Positions 18,646 to 27,599 are shown, counted from the stretch's first letter. The stretch is 64,000 nt of DNA from an uncultured Sphingomonadales bacterium (GCA_903832325.1 CAILBC010000028.1:1-64000); one strand, 5' to 3'. The notes: generated by a model not told the origin, from the sequence alone. Program-made: numbers and translations.

Positions 18646-18760
18646 GGTCCCTGCGTGCGAAAACTCGTGCCTTGCCCGTTCCGTTGGATCGCACGGTTTG
18701 TCAAGCGCACCCCTGCGAATGGCGGCCATGCACCGACCGGCGGCATGGTGTGTCTTCGGT

Positions 18761-19312
18761 TCAGGCCAGGCTATTTTCCGCCGCAGCCCTGGCAGCGTCG
18801 GCGGGGGCGCCGTGCGCTTCGGGCGCGGCGTGCGACAGCAGGTTCATTGCCGCCAGCAGCACGCCCGACACCACAAACAGGCCATAGGCGCCCATCATCC
18901 AGGCCAGATCGGATTTGGCGACTGCGGCAATGTTCATCGTCGCCTCCAGCAACTGGATCGCCGAAATCGCCACGATCGAGGTGATCAGCTTGATCTTCAG
19001 ATCGCCGAAGCCGACTTTGCCCATCCACGATGGCCGGTTTGCATCCTGCATATGATCGATGTTCGATACGAAATTTTCATAGCCGGCCAGCATCATGATC
19101 ACCACCAGATTGCCGACCAGCGTGATATCGAGCAGTTTCAGCACCGCGATGATCAGGTCGCTGATTTCCATGGTGATCACGTGGATAGTCAGATCGACCA
19201 GTTTCAGCGCAAATTTCGCAATCAGCACCACCAGCACCCAGATCAGCCCGACATAGAACAGCGCGAGCAGCCAGCGGCTGGAAAAAAGCAGGCGTTCCAC
19301 TGCATGGTCCAT
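18761..19312 (-). CDS. YqhA-family (UPF0114) membrane protein
   Basis: This 183-residue inner-membrane protein matches the YqhA/UPF0114 family in length and pattern. Hydrophobic segments lie at about 14-36, 55-77, 105-125 and 135-158, with the conserved block NLVVIMMLAGYENFVS near 67-82. The Ala-rich C-terminal tail is not conserved. The function of the family is not established. It is transcribed away from the NCS1 transporter gene and lies upstream of the NRPS-like gene on the same strand with a gap of about 115 bp. Confidence 0.85.
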   Translation of the reverse strand: MDHAVERLLFSSRWLLALFYVGLIWVLVVLIAKFALKLVDLTIHVITMEISDLIIAVLKLLDITLVGNLVVIMMLAGYENFVSNIDHMQDANRPSWMGKVGFGDLKIKLITSIVAISAIQLLEATMNIAAVAKSDLAWMMGAYGLFVVSGVLLAAMNLLSHAAPEAHGAPADAARAAAENSLA

Positions 19313-19613
19313 GGCATCGGGCCCCCGGATTGGCGGGGCATGGTGTTGCGTGATCTCGCCCGCCGCGCACCCCCTTGCCTATCAGCAAACCCGGTATTGT
19401 AACAAGACCACCATGGCAGCAAGACCGGCCTGGCAGCAAGCAGCCGCATGCACCACGCCACGTTGCCTGCGGGTACGCGCCATGTGCGCGTACCACGCTT
19501 TTTTTTCTAGGCGTCTTCGCCCATTGCCCCTTTCCCCGACAGACGCTGTGGGGCATCACGCTCCTGCGGTCCGGTCTGGCGGGCTGTGTGCCACCATTTT
19601 CCAAAGGCCGCCG
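19313..19613. other. Divergent intergenic region, yqhA-like/NCS1
   Basis: These 301 bp hold the promoters of the two divergent genes and the plus-strand terminator at 19469-19506. I see no small gene and no riboswitch class that I recognise. Confidence 0.5.
19469..19506 (+). terminator. Intrinsic terminator in the NCS1 leader
   Basis: A perfect 9-bp stem (GGTACGCGC at 19472, GCGCGTACC at 19486, 5-nt loop) is extended by GCG/CGC across a bulged A and followed by eight T (19499-19506). It is oriented toward the NCS1 transporter gene, 108 bp before its ATG. The only gene upstream is divergent, so it would end a short leader transcript and could act as an attenuator. Confidence 0.7.
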
Positions 19614-21062
19614 ATGCAGCTCGTTGAAAGCCATTCGATCGATTACGTGCCGCTGGCCGAACGCCATGGCAAAGTGTGGCACCTTTGGCCGATCTGGTTC
19701 AGCGGCGATGCGCATCTGGCCACATTGGCCACCGGCGCGATCGGCATGGCGATGGGGCTGGGGTTTGGCTGGTCGGTCATCGCGATCCTGACCGGGTGCG
19801 CGCTGGGCACGCTGTTCATGGCATCGCATTCCAGCCAGGGGCCAGAGCTTGGCCTGCCGCAGATGATCCAGTCGCGGCCGCAATTCGGCTATCAGGGCGC
19901 GCTGCTGGTGTGGTGCTTCGCGCTGGTGACCTATGTCGGCTATACCGTGTTCAACGATGTGGTGTTTGGCGTGGCGGTGCAGGATCTGACCGGGGTGCCG
20001 CTGTCACCGGGCGCGCTGGTGGCGGTCTATGCCGCGTTCAGCGTGGCCGCGCTGGCCTTTGCAGTGGCCGGCTATGACATGATCCACCTGGCGCAGCGGG
20101 CGCTGGCGGCCTTTGTGATCGTGGCGCTGCTGATCTATTCCGTGGGGGTCACCGTGGTGGCGCAACATCTGCCGCAGATGAGCATGGGGCACTGGGCGAC
20201 GATCCCGTTTCTGGTGCAGTTCTTTGCCGTGGCCGGGTATCAGCTGTCATGGTCGATCTATGTGTCGGATTATTCGCGCTATTTGCCGCGCGATGTCGGG
20301 CTGGTCGCCTCGTTCTGGTGGACGTTCATCGGCGCGTTCATCGGCGGGGCATGGATGATGCTGGTTGGCGATGTGGCGGTGGCGATCTTTCCGGGCCACG
20401 AAATCGTTGGCGCGGTGCTGGCCACGGGCAATCTGGTGTGGCCCGGTTTCGGCCCGGCGCTGGTGGTGCTGTCGTCGCTGTCGCTGGTCACGATCACCAC
20501 GCTCAATCTTTATGGCGGATCGCTGACGATGCTGTCGATCATCGACAGTTTTCATCATATCAAAAACCCCGGGCGGGCACGGCTGATCGCGCTGGTGGTG
20601 CTGGGGGCGATGTCCACCGGGCTGTCGGCATTTGCCGGGGCCAATGTGCTGAAACTGATCGAAAACCTGCTGTCGGTGCTGATTTACCTGTTCACGCCGT
20701 GGACCGCGATCAACCTGGTGGATTTCTTCTTTGTGCGCCGCGGCCACTATTCGGTGCGCGAAATCTTCAATCCCGACGGCATCTATGGCCGGTGGAACTG
20801 GCGCGGAATTTCGGCCTATGTCATCGGGTTTGTGGCGATGATGCCGTTTTTTGCGACCCAGGCCTTCGATGGCACCATCGCCGAGGGATTTGTCGGCCGG
20901 ATTTCCCGCATGCTCGGCGGCGCGGACGTGTCGATGCTGGTCGGCCTGCCGGTATCGGCGCTGTTTTACTATGTCGCCTGCCGCTCGCTCGATCTGACGG
21001 CAGAGCGCGCCTATATCGCGCAGGCCGATGCCGGGCTGGAAACCGGGGGCCTGCGCGCATGA
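19614..21062 (+). CDS. NCS1-family nucleobase/cytosine-type permease
   Basis: This 482-residue inner-membrane symporter of the NCS1 (purine-cytosine permease) family has about twelve hydrophobic segments. Family motifs include GAIGMAMGLGFGWSV near the N-terminus and the central QLSWSIYVSDYSRYLP. I start at ATG 19614, just before helix-like MQLVESHSIDYVPL; longer open frames upstream would run through the leader terminator. The substrate could be a nucleobase, hydantoin, allantoin or other small nitrogen compound. Proximity to urea and quaternary-amine catabolism suggests a nitrogen source. The stop overlaps the next ATG (ATGA). Confidence 0.87.
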   Translation: MQLVESHSIDYVPLAERHGKVWHLWPIWFSGDAHLATLATGAIGMAMGLGFGWSVIAILTGCALGTLFMASHSSQGPELGLPQMIQSRPQFGYQGALLVWCFALVTYVGYTVFNDVVFGVAVQDLTGVPLSPGALVAVYAAFSVAALAFAVAGYDMIHLAQRALAAFVIVALLIYSVGVTVVAQHLPQMSMGHWATIPFLVQFFAVAGYQLSWSIYVSDYSRYLPRDVGLVASFWWTFIGAFIGGAWMMLVGDVAVAIFPGHEIVGAVLATGNLVWPGFGPALVVLSSLSLVTITTLNLYGGSLTMLSIIDSFHHIKNPGRARLIALVVLGAMSTGLSAFAGANVLKLIENLLSVLIYLFTPWTAINLVDFFFVRRGHYSVREIFNPDGIYGRWNWRGISAYVIGFVAMMPFFATQAFDGTIAEGFVGRISRMLGGADVSMLVGLPVSALFYYVACRSLDLTAERAYIAQADAGLETGGLRA

Positions 21063-22120
21063 TCGCGCGCGCGGCCATGATCGCGCTTGCGCTGGGCCTG
21101 GCGATCCCGGCGCAGGCCGAACCGCCCAGCGTGGCCGCCTTGCCGCCGATGCCAACCCGGTTTGATGCCATCGGTCCGGCCATGCAGGCGCTGCCCGGTG
21201 CACAGGGCCGCACGCTGCACTTTGCCGATACCGGAGAGGCGGGGTGGCGCCCGGTGCTCTATATCGGCGGCACCGGCACGAGCGCGCGGGCGATGCTGAT
21301 GACCGGCTATCTGGAAACGCTGCGCCGGCGCCTGCACATCCGGCTGATCAGCGTGGAGCGCAACGGGTTTGGCGATGCCGCATTCGATCCGGGCTGGACG
21401 CTGGCCGATTATGCCGGCGATGTGCGCGCGGTGATCGATCATCTGGGGGTGGCGCGCTTTGCCGTGGTGGCGATTTCGGGTGGCGGGCCCTATGCCGCGC
21501 ATGTTGCCGCCGCAATGCCCGATCGCATCATCGCGCTGCATTTCGCCGCGGCACTGGCCGATGTGACCGCCGGCGGCACCGAACGCTGCGCCGCCCCGCC
21601 CGAGGTGCTGGCAAAGGCGCTGGCCCCGACCGTGGACAACCCGCAAAGCTGGTGGGCGTTTCCCGCCAACAGCCCGACGCACGCCATCCCCGGCTTTTCC
21701 GACCGCGCCTATGACGAAGGCGCGCGTGCGTTCTTCATCCGCGGCCAGATGGGCGATGCCCGGCCCGAAGCGGCGGAAATGCAGCGCTATTGCGCCGCGC
21801 ACCTTGCCGACCTGCCGCTGCGCAGCGTGACGGCGCCGGTGTTCACCTATTACGGCACGGCCGATCCGCTGGTCCCGCCGGCCAATGCCGCGCGCTGGCA
21901 CGCCCTGTTAGGCGGCCCGGCCATGGCGCGCAGCTATCCGGGCGAAGCCCACGATGTGCAATATCGCCACTGGGACCAGGTGCTGATCGACCTGTCGGGG
22001 CTGGCGGGCACGGGGCCAACGGCGCGCACGCTGGTGTGCAGCGGAGGCAGGGCGCGGCTCGTGCGCAATCCTGCGGCAAAATCCGGGATTGGCCTGTGCC
22101 TCTGGCAAAAACACCCGTGA
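21059..22120 (+). CDS. Secreted alpha/beta hydrolase
   Basis: This 353-residue protein has a signal peptide (about 1-20, ending AQA) followed by an alpha/beta-hydrolase fold. The nucleophile elbow is AISGGGPYA (Ser preceded by Ala, so slightly off the G-x-S-x-G rule), the acid is in YYGTADPLVPP, and the His in GEAHDVQ. The oxyanion region is YIGGTGTSAR. It is translationally coupled to the NCS1 gene by ATGA. It may release a transportable substrate in the periplasm; the substrate is unknown. The final 40 residues are poorly conserved in appearance. Confidence 0.8.
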   Translation: MIARAAMIALALGLAIPAQAEPPSVAALPPMPTRFDAIGPAMQALPGAQGRTLHFADTGEAGWRPVLYIGGTGTSARAMLMTGYLETLRRRLHIRLISVERNGFGDAAFDPGWTLADYAGDVRAVIDHLGVARFAVVAISGGGPYAAHVAAAMPDRIIALHFAAALADVTAGGTERCAAPPEVLAKALAPTVDNPQSWWAFPANSPTHAIPGFSDRAYDEGARAFFIRGQMGDARPEAAEMQRYCAAHLADLPLRSVTAPVFTYYGTADPLVPPANAARWHALLGGPAMARSYPGEAHDVQYRHWDQVLIDLSGLAGTGPTARTLVCSGGRARLVRNPAAKSGIGLCLWQKHP

Positions 22121-23338
22121 TCAATGCGCCGGCAGCGGCGCGCGCGCGGCATCACGGCGCAGGGCATCGCGGCGCAGGCCGGCCTGAAACCAGATGACGA
22201 TGCCCACCGCCATTGCGCACGTGCCCATGCCCAGGCACCCGACCAGGCCATAGCCGGCGGTCGCCTGCGCGACAAAGCCTGCCGCCAGCGATCCGGCCGA
22301 TTGCGCCAGCAGCCAGGTACCGGTGGTGCGCACCGCCAGCCGCCCGTGCGGATCGTGCGCATAAGCGAGGCCCAGCAGCAGCGGATAAGTGATGTACCAG
22401 CTGACATTGTACAATTGCAACGCGATCGCAAAGACCACCTGGCTGTTCACCGTGGTGAGCAGCGCGCACATCGTGCCGCACGTCATCAGCGCAACCTCCA
22501 GCAATCCGCGCCGGGGGCCCTTTGCCAGGACCATGGTCAGCGTGAAATTGCCGAGGCAGCTCAGCACCATGGCAATGCCCTGATACAGGCCGTAGGTCGT
22601 GGCGGGCAGGTTGATGGCATGCGCGGCGCGTTCCATGAATGGCCAGATCGCCATCGTGCCAAAGGCAAACAGCGCCATCGCCGCCAGCACCGGCCAGCCG
22701 CCTGGCGCCATCGGCGGCACGGGCTGTTCCGCCCCGCCCGAGGCGCCGCTTTCGGTATTGTCGGGCAAAGGCAGCATGCCCAGCGCGAGCGTGCCCGAAA
22801 TCATCCCCAGCGCGATGAACATGGCCCCCACCCCGCCATATTTGCCGATCGTCGGAATGGTCCAGTTCATCGCCGCAAACAGCACGACCTGCAGCGAAAT
22901 CCCCACCGAAATGGCGCGGGCCGGCTGCGCGGTGCGCCCGGCCGCCACATTCACCGCGGTGTTGAGCATGCCATAGCTGAACCCGGTGGCGATGCGCCCC
23001 GCCAGCAGGGGCGCAAACAGCCCGGTAAACGATGACAGCACTTGCACCGCGGCGATCACCCCGCTGGCGATCAGCGCCATGCGCCTGGGGCGAAAGCCGT
23101 GCGCGCGCGGCGCAAAGGCAAACATCGCGCAGGCAAACGACAGCGTTTCGGCGGTGGCGAAAATGCCCATCAGCGCCGGGCCGAACCCGTACCGGTCAAT
23201 CAGCCCGCCCACCAGATAGGGGGTATAATTGATGCCCAGATGCGCCGCGCCGCTGGCCGCGGCAAGGCCCAGGCACAGCAATAGCGGAATTCGCGCATCC
23301 GGCGCCCCGGTTGACGCGCTGACTGGGGGTGGGGACAA
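22121..23338 (-). CDS. MFS transporter
   Basis: This protein of about 405 residues has roughly twelve membrane segments and a major-facilitator layout, with GRIATGFSYGMLNTAVNVAAGR as an arginine-bearing helix in the N-terminal half. The open frame reaches further upstream, but that part is Pro/Ser repeat sequence overlapping the regulator gene. I prefer TTG 23338, which has AAAGGA seven bases before it. It lies downstream of the AraC-type regulator on the same strand and converges on the hydrolase gene with no gap. The substrate is unknown; a betaine-type compound is possible from context. Confidence 0.75.
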   Translation of the reverse strand: MSPPPVSASTGAPDARIPLLLCLGLAAASGAAHLGINYTPYLVGGLIDRYGFGPALMGIFATAETLSFACAMFAFAPRAHGFRPRRMALIASGVIAAVQVLSSFTGLFAPLLAGRIATGFSYGMLNTAVNVAAGRTAQPARAISVGISLQVVLFAAMNWTIPTIGKYGGVGAMFIALGMISGTLALGMLPLPDNTESGASGGAEQPVPPMAPGGWPVLAAMALFAFGTMAIWPFMERAAHAINLPATTYGLYQGIAMVLSCLGNFTLTMVLAKGPRRGLLEVALMTCGTMCALLTTVNSQVVFAIALQLYNVSWYITYPLLLGLAYAHDPHGRLAVRTTGTWLLAQSAGSLAAGFVAQATAGYGLVGCLGMGTCAMAVGIVIWFQAGLRRDALRRDAARAPLPAH

Positions 23339-23362
23339 GGGGCGATCCTTTGGCTGACAGGA

Positions 23363-23413
23363 ATGGGGCGTGCTGGGATGGGGCGTGCTGGGATGGGGGC
23401 TTGCTGGGATGGG
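23363..23413. repeat. 15-bp tandem repeat between regulator and MFS gene
   Basis: Three units of ATGGGGCGTGCTGGG (the last 16 bp) and a partial fourth lie just after the regulator stop and before the proposed MFS start. This tract explains the Pro/Ser-rich upstream extension of the MFS reading frame. Confidence 0.85.
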
Positions 23414-23418
23414 CGTAT

Positions 23419-24435
23419 TCAGGCGGCAGGCGCGCGGCGCGGCGCGGCGGCGGTCCACCGGCCGCGTTCGGTTCCCGGCGGATGGCCAAAACGGCTGGCA
23501 TAGGCCCGCGCCATCGCGCTTTTCGATGAAAAGCCGGTGGCAACCGCAACCTCGATCAGCGGCAGGCCGGTTTCGCCCAGCAGCGCGCGCGCGCGGTCAA
23601 GCCGGATGTTGCGGTAATAGGCCGCAGGACCGATCCCGAATTGCGCCACGAACAGCCGTTCCAGCTGTCGCCGGGTCACGCCGGCCAGCGCCGCCAGCTT
23701 TTCCAGCGGCCAGGGGTTTTCGATGTGCGTTTCCATCCGCGCGATCACGGCCAGCAGGCGCGGATCGCGTGTGCCGATGCGCGATCCCAGATCGGCGCGC
23801 TGGTGCTCTTCATGCGGACGGATGCGGGTATGGATGAACTGTTCAGACACCGCGCGCACCAGCGCGGGGCCCAGCGCCGGCCCCCCGGCGCAGGCGCGCT
23901 GGCCAGCGATGCGTTCCAGCATCATGTCGATTGCCGCAGTGCCCCCGGCACAGGTAAACAGCCGGTCGCCCAGGGTAAACAGCGCGTCGGTCACTTGCAC
24001 CGCCGGATAGTCTTCGCGAAAGGCAGGCGCCGCTTCCCAGTGCAGCGTGACCGGCTGATCGCCGATCAGGCCCGCTTCGGCCAGGAAATAGACCCCGGTA
24101 TCGAGCGCGCCCATCGCGGTGCCGCGCCGGGCCATGCGGCGCAGCGCCGCAATCAGCGGCCGGGTGATCCCGCGGCGCGGTTCGAACCCGGCGCAGATGA
24201 TCAGCACATGCGCGCTTTCGTCCAGCGGGCCGTCCACCGCGACTTTCAGCCCGCAAGACGCCTCGACCGGCAGACCATCCGCAGAAAACAGCCGCCAGGC
24301 AAAGACCGGCCGCCGCGCCAGCCGGTTGGCCACGCGCAAAGGCTCCATCGCCGCGACAAAACCCATCGCCGAAAACCCCGGAACGAGGTAAAAACCATAG
24401 GTTTCCTGCTGTATCGGGGCGAATTGGGTGGCCAT
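23419..24435 (-). CDS. AraC-family regulator, GlxA type
   Basis: This 338-residue regulator has an N-terminal DJ-1/PfpI-like domain (about 10-190) and a C-terminal double helix-turn-helix (about 230-325; LAALAGVTRRQLERLF and VAVATGFSSKSAMARAY). It is the layout of GbdR and CdhR, which activate betaine and carnitine catabolism in pseudomonads. I use ATG 24435; a GTG at 24483 is possible. It is divergent from the tmpA operon, whose promoter has direct repeats suited to an AraC-type activator. It probably senses glycine betaine, carnitine or a related intermediate, but the ligand is inferred. Confidence 0.87.
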   Translation of the reverse strand: MATQFAPIQQETYGFYLVPGFSAMGFVAAMEPLRVANRLARRPVFAWRLFSADGLPVEASCGLKVAVDGPLDESAHVLIICAGFEPRRGITRPLIAALRRMARRGTAMGALDTGVYFLAEAGLIGDQPVTLHWEAAPAFREDYPAVQVTDALFTLGDRLFTCAGGTAAIDMMLERIAGQRACAGGPALGPALVRAVSEQFIHTRIRPHEEHQRADLGSRIGTRDPRLLAVIARMETHIENPWPLEKLAALAGVTRRQLERLFVAQFGIGPAAYYRNIRLDRARALLGETGLPLIEVAVATGFSSKSAMARAYASRFGHPPGTERGRWTAAAPRRAPAA

Positions 24436-24548
24436 CTGCTGCACACAATCACAGATTCGCGGTGGCACAAACCCCGTTTTCACTTATGCCCGGGGTCAGG
24501 CGGGCTCAGGCTGGCGCCCGGCCAGGACACAAGCCGGCCCCCCAGCCG

Positions 24549-24581
24549 GCAATGTCGCAAAATCGGTGCGCAATGTCGCAA
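24549..24581 (+). promoter_or_regulatory. Direct repeat of GCAATGTCGCAA upstream of tmpA
   Basis: Two identical 12-bp units (24549-24560, 24570-24581) are spaced 21 bp start to start, two helical turns, as expected for an AraC-family activator. They lie in the divergent regulator/tmpA region. A closely matching block is found upstream of BKACE at 14406-14434. Confidence 0.6.
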
Positions 24582-24693
24582 GGCTGCAAGTGCAACGCGC
24601 CGGCACGGTTAGACTGGACCGCCGGTGATGGTTCGACTCAGCGCCTGGGACACGGCGCGCGGGCGCGCGCCCGGCAATACAGGAGAATGGCCC

Positions 24694-25821
24694 ATGGATC
24701 TGACAATAACCGCCGATGGCCGGTTGCAGGTTGCAGGCCCCGCCGGCGCGCCGGTCGTGTTCCACCCGATCTGGCTGCGCGAACGCCTGCCCGATCCGGC
24801 CGTGATCGATCCGCAGACCGGGCAGCGGCTCGAAGAAGCCGCCGAAACCCCGCAGGATCTGCGCGTTACTGCCGCCACGGTTGATGGCACGATATCCTTT
24901 TCCGATGGATGCAGCGGCCCCCTGCCCGCGGCCTGGCTGGCGTCCGCGCTGGGCGCTGGTGCGGCGCCGGGCATGGGCGCGGCGCTGGGCATGGGCGCAC
25001 CGGGGCCCGCGCATGTGCATTGGGACGGCACACTGCACCCTGCGGATTTTCCGCGGGCGGATCTGGCCGATGTGCAATCCAGCCCGGCGGCGCTGGGTGC
25101 GCTGCTCGACGGGCTCGATGCCTATGGCTTTGCCGTGGTGCGCGGGGTGCCGATCGAAATGGATGGCGGCCTGCGCCTGGCCGATCTGCTCGGGCCGATC
25201 CGCGTGACCAACTGGGGCGGCATGGCCGATGTGAAGGCCATTCCCAATGCCTATGACCTGACGATGACGCCGCGCCATCTCGAACCGCACAGCGACAATC
25301 CCTATCGCGATCCGGTGCCGGGCTATATCCTGCTGCATTGTCTGCAAAACGATGCCGATGGCGGGGATTCGACGCTGGTTGACGGGTTTCACGCCGCCGC
25401 GATCCTGGCCCGGGACAATCCGGACGCGTTTCACACGCTGACGACAACCGATGTCACGTTCCGCTATCACGATGATACCGCATTTTTGCAGCACGATTGC
25501 CCGCTGATCGCATGCAACGCGGCGGGCGATGTGGTGCAGGTGCGATACAACAACCGCACCGAAATGGTCGGCCGCCTGCCGGTGGGCCAGCTCGACCGCT
25601 ATTACGCCGCGCGCGCTGCGTTCTGGGCGTTGATCGCCCCGGCCTCGCCATTGACGCTGCGGTTCCGGCTGCAACCGGGCGAATTGCTGATGATGGACAA
25701 TTACCGCCTGTTTCACGGCCGCACCGGCTATTCGCTGGCCAGCGGATCGCGCCACATGCGCCAATGCTATATGGATCGTGACACCGTGGGCAGCCGCCGC
25801 CGCCTGCTGCGCACCGCCTGA
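24694..25821 (+). CDS. tmpA: TmpA-like Fe(II)/2-oxoglutarate dioxygenase
   Basis: This 375-residue non-heme iron oxygenase belongs to the gamma-butyrobetaine hydroxylase family. Iron ligands are His199 and Asp201 (HSDNPYRDP) and His341 (LFHGRTG); Arg353 is suited to bind 2-oxoglutarate. The N-terminal zinc cysteines of true BBOX proteins are absent. Paired with the HD-domain gene downstream, it matches TmpA, which hydroxylates 2-(trimethylammonio)ethylphosphonate at C1. ATG 24694 has AGGAG at 24681; a longer frame upstream lacks support. A Gly/Ala/Met-rich insert lies at about 84-104. The alternative is a second betaine hydroxylase. Confidence 0.78.
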   Translation: MDLTITADGRLQVAGPAGAPVVFHPIWLRERLPDPAVIDPQTGQRLEEAAETPQDLRVTAATVDGTISFSDGCSGPLPAAWLASALGAGAAPGMGAALGMGAPGPAHVHWDGTLHPADFPRADLADVQSSPAALGALLDGLDAYGFAVVRGVPIEMDGGLRLADLLGPIRVTNWGGMADVKAIPNAYDLTMTPRHLEPHSDNPYRDPVPGYILLHCLQNDADGGDSTLVDGFHAAAILARDNPDAFHTLTTTDVTFRYHDDTAFLQHDCPLIACNAAGDVVQVRYNNRTEMVGRLPVGQLDRYYAARAAFWALIAPASPLTLRFRLQPGELLMMDNYRLFHGRTGYSLASGSRHMRQCYMDRDTVGSRRRLLRTA

Positions 25822-25835
25822 AGGGAGAAGACCCG

Positions 25836-26402
25836 ATGTTCCGCCATTTCGACGAAGCAACCGCCGAAGACTGGAAACCGATCGACGAAAAATTCGTGAT
25901 CTATCAGCAGGGTCTGGCGGGGCAGCTGGTCGCGCATTTGCAGGCGCTGGCGCATCACGATCTGGGCTATCCGGTCGATCGCTATGTCCATTCGCTGCAA
26001 ACCGCGACTCGCGCGCTGCGCGACGGGGCGGATGACGAAATGGTGGTCTGCGCGCTGCTGCACGATATCGGCGACACGCTGGCCCCGGTGAACCACGGGG
26101 CGATGGCCGGCGCGATCCTGGCCCCCTATGTTTCCCCGCTCAACGTGTGGATGGTCGAACACCACGAGGAATTCCAGGGGTTCTACTACGCCGAATTCTT
26201 TGGCCAGGACAAACACGCGCGCAACAAATATCTGAACCATCCCGCCTATGACCGGACCGCGATGTTTACCGATCTGTGGGACCAGAAGGCGTTTGACCGC
26301 GATTACGATACTTTGCCGATCGAAGCGTTCCTGCCGGCGATGGAACGCATTTTCGCGCGCACGCCCTGGGGCGAACATACCAGCGCCGGAACCGGGGAAT
26401 AG
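25836..26402 (+). CDS. tmpB: TmpB-like HD-domain mixed-valent diiron oxygenase
   Basis: This 188-residue HD-domain protein has putative ligands His52, His76-Asp77 (LLHDIGD), His87, His109/110 and a late Asp (146 or 149). It resembles the PhnZ/TmpB oxygenases rather than phosphohydrolases. TmpB cleaves (R)-1-hydroxy-2-(trimethylammonio)ethylphosphonate to glycine betaine and phosphate. Tyr23 followed by Gln24-Gln25 sits where PhnZ has its gating Tyr, by rough alignment. It lies 14 bp after tmpA with GGGAG before the ATG and 6 bp before the dioxygenase gene, which supports the paired role. Confidence 0.78.
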   Translation: MFRHFDEATAEDWKPIDEKFVIYQQGLAGQLVAHLQALAHHDLGYPVDRYVHSLQTATRALRDGADDEMVVCALLHDIGDTLAPVNHGAMAGAILAPYVSPLNVWMVEHHEEFQGFYYAEFFGQDKHARNKYLNHPAYDRTAMFTDLWDQKAFDRDYDTLPIEAFLPAMERIFARTPWGEHTSAGTGE

Positions 26403-26408
26403 ACTGCG

Positions 26409-27599
26409 ATGACCACCGAACTTGAAACCGTCAACGACTGGCGCGTCTTTGCCACCGACCATGCGCTCAACAGCGTGGCACTGGCCGGCGACACTATTGT
26501 GGTCACCTGGAGCGATGGCCGCGAAACCGCGTTTCACCGGTTTTTCCTGCGCGACAATTGCACGTGTTCGCAATGCTATCTGCCGCTGACCCGCGAACAG
26601 CTGTTTGAAATCACCGATGCGCCCGAGGATCTGGCAGCGGCCAGCGCAGCGATCGACGCTGGCGGCGACCTGGTGATTGGCTGGTCCGATGGCCATGCCA
26701 GCCGCTATGCCCCCGGCTGGCTGCGCAGCCATGCCCCCGATGCCGCCAGCCGCGCCGAACGCCACGCTGCCCGGCCGCGCCCGTTCATCTGGGGCAGCGA
26801 ATATGCCGACCGGCTGCAATCGTTCGACTATGCCGATATCATGGCCGACGATCACACGCTGTGGACCTGGCTGGGTGCGCTGCGATCATCGGGCATGACG
26901 CTGGTGCGCAATGTGCCCTTGGCCGAAGAGGCGCTGCTGGCGCCGATCGCGCGGATTTCGCATTTGCGCGAAACCAATTTCGGCCGCGTGTTCGACGTGA
27001 AGTCCAAACCGCGCGCCGACAGCGCCGCCTATACCAGCGTCAACCTGCCCCCGCACAGCGACCTGCCCACGCGCGAATTGCAGCCGGGGGTGCAGTTCCT
27101 GCATTGCCTGATCAACGATACGGTCGGCGGGGAAAGCGTGTTTGTCGATGGCTTTGCCATTGGCGAGGCGATGCGCGCCGAACATCCCGAAGATTTCGCC
27201 ACGATCACCACCACGCCGATGGCGTTCTGGAACCGCGATGATCGCACCGATTATCGCTGGTCTGCCCCGCTGATCGCGCTGAATGCCGAAGGCGATCTGG
27301 ACGAAGTGCGCTTTGCCAATTTCCTGCGCGGGCCGATCGATGCGCCGGCCGAACGCATGCCGGCAATCTATCGCGCGCTGCGGCTGTTTCAGGCGATGTC
27401 GCGCGACCCGCGCTTTTTCATTGAACGGCGGCTCGCGCCGGGCGACATGTGGGCCTTTGACAACCGCCGCGTGCTCCATGCGCGGCGCGAATTCGATCCG
27501 CAGACCGGGGACCGCCATTTGCAGGGCGCCTATGTCGATCGCGACGAGATCAATTCGCGCTGGCGCGTGCTCGGACGCGAATTGGGGGAACCGTGCTGA
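26409..27599 (+). CDS. Gamma-butyrobetaine dioxygenase
   Basis: This 396-residue enzyme would hydroxylate gamma-butyrobetaine to L-carnitine with Fe(II) and 2-oxoglutarate. The N-terminal zinc domain is intact: Cys51, Cys53, Cys56 (RDNCTCSQC) and His96, spaced as in human BBOX1 (38, 40, 43, 82). Iron ligands are His216, Asp218 (PPHSDLPTRE) and His357 (LHARR). It follows tmpB by 6 bp. Its product is the substrate of the carnitine dehydrogenase fusion at 11929-13437, so the two operons join into one pathway. A trimethyllysine dioxygenase role is less likely but not excluded. Confidence 0.85.
   Translation: MTTELETVNDWRVFATDHALNSVALAGDTIVVTWSDGRETAFHRFFLRDNCTCSQCYLPLTREQLFEITDAPEDLAAASAAIDAGGDLVIGWSDGHASRYAPGWLRSHAPDAASRAERHAARPRPFIWGSEYADRLQSFDYADIMADDHTLWTWLGALRSSGMTLVRNVPLAEEALLAPIARISHLRETNFGRVFDVKSKPRADSAAYTSVNLPPHSDLPTRELQPGVQFLHCLINDTVGGESVFVDGFAIGEAMRAEHPEDFATITTTPMAFWNRDDRTDYRWSAPLIALNAEGDLDEVRFANFLRGPIDAPAERMPAIYRALRLFQAMSRDPRFFIERRLAPGDMWAFDNRRVLHARREFDPQTGDRHLQGAYVDRDEINSRWRVLGRELGEPC

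Noticed and set aside
23339..23458. Longer N-terminus for the MFS transporter
   Set aside because: The extra residues are translated 15-bp repeats and overlap the regulator gene. TTG 23338 has a better ribosome site.
24694..25821. Calling the first dioxygenase a trimethyllysine dioxygenase
   Set aside because: No downstream aldolase/aldehyde dehydrogenase pair for the trimethyllysine route is present, whereas the TmpB-like partner is adjacent.
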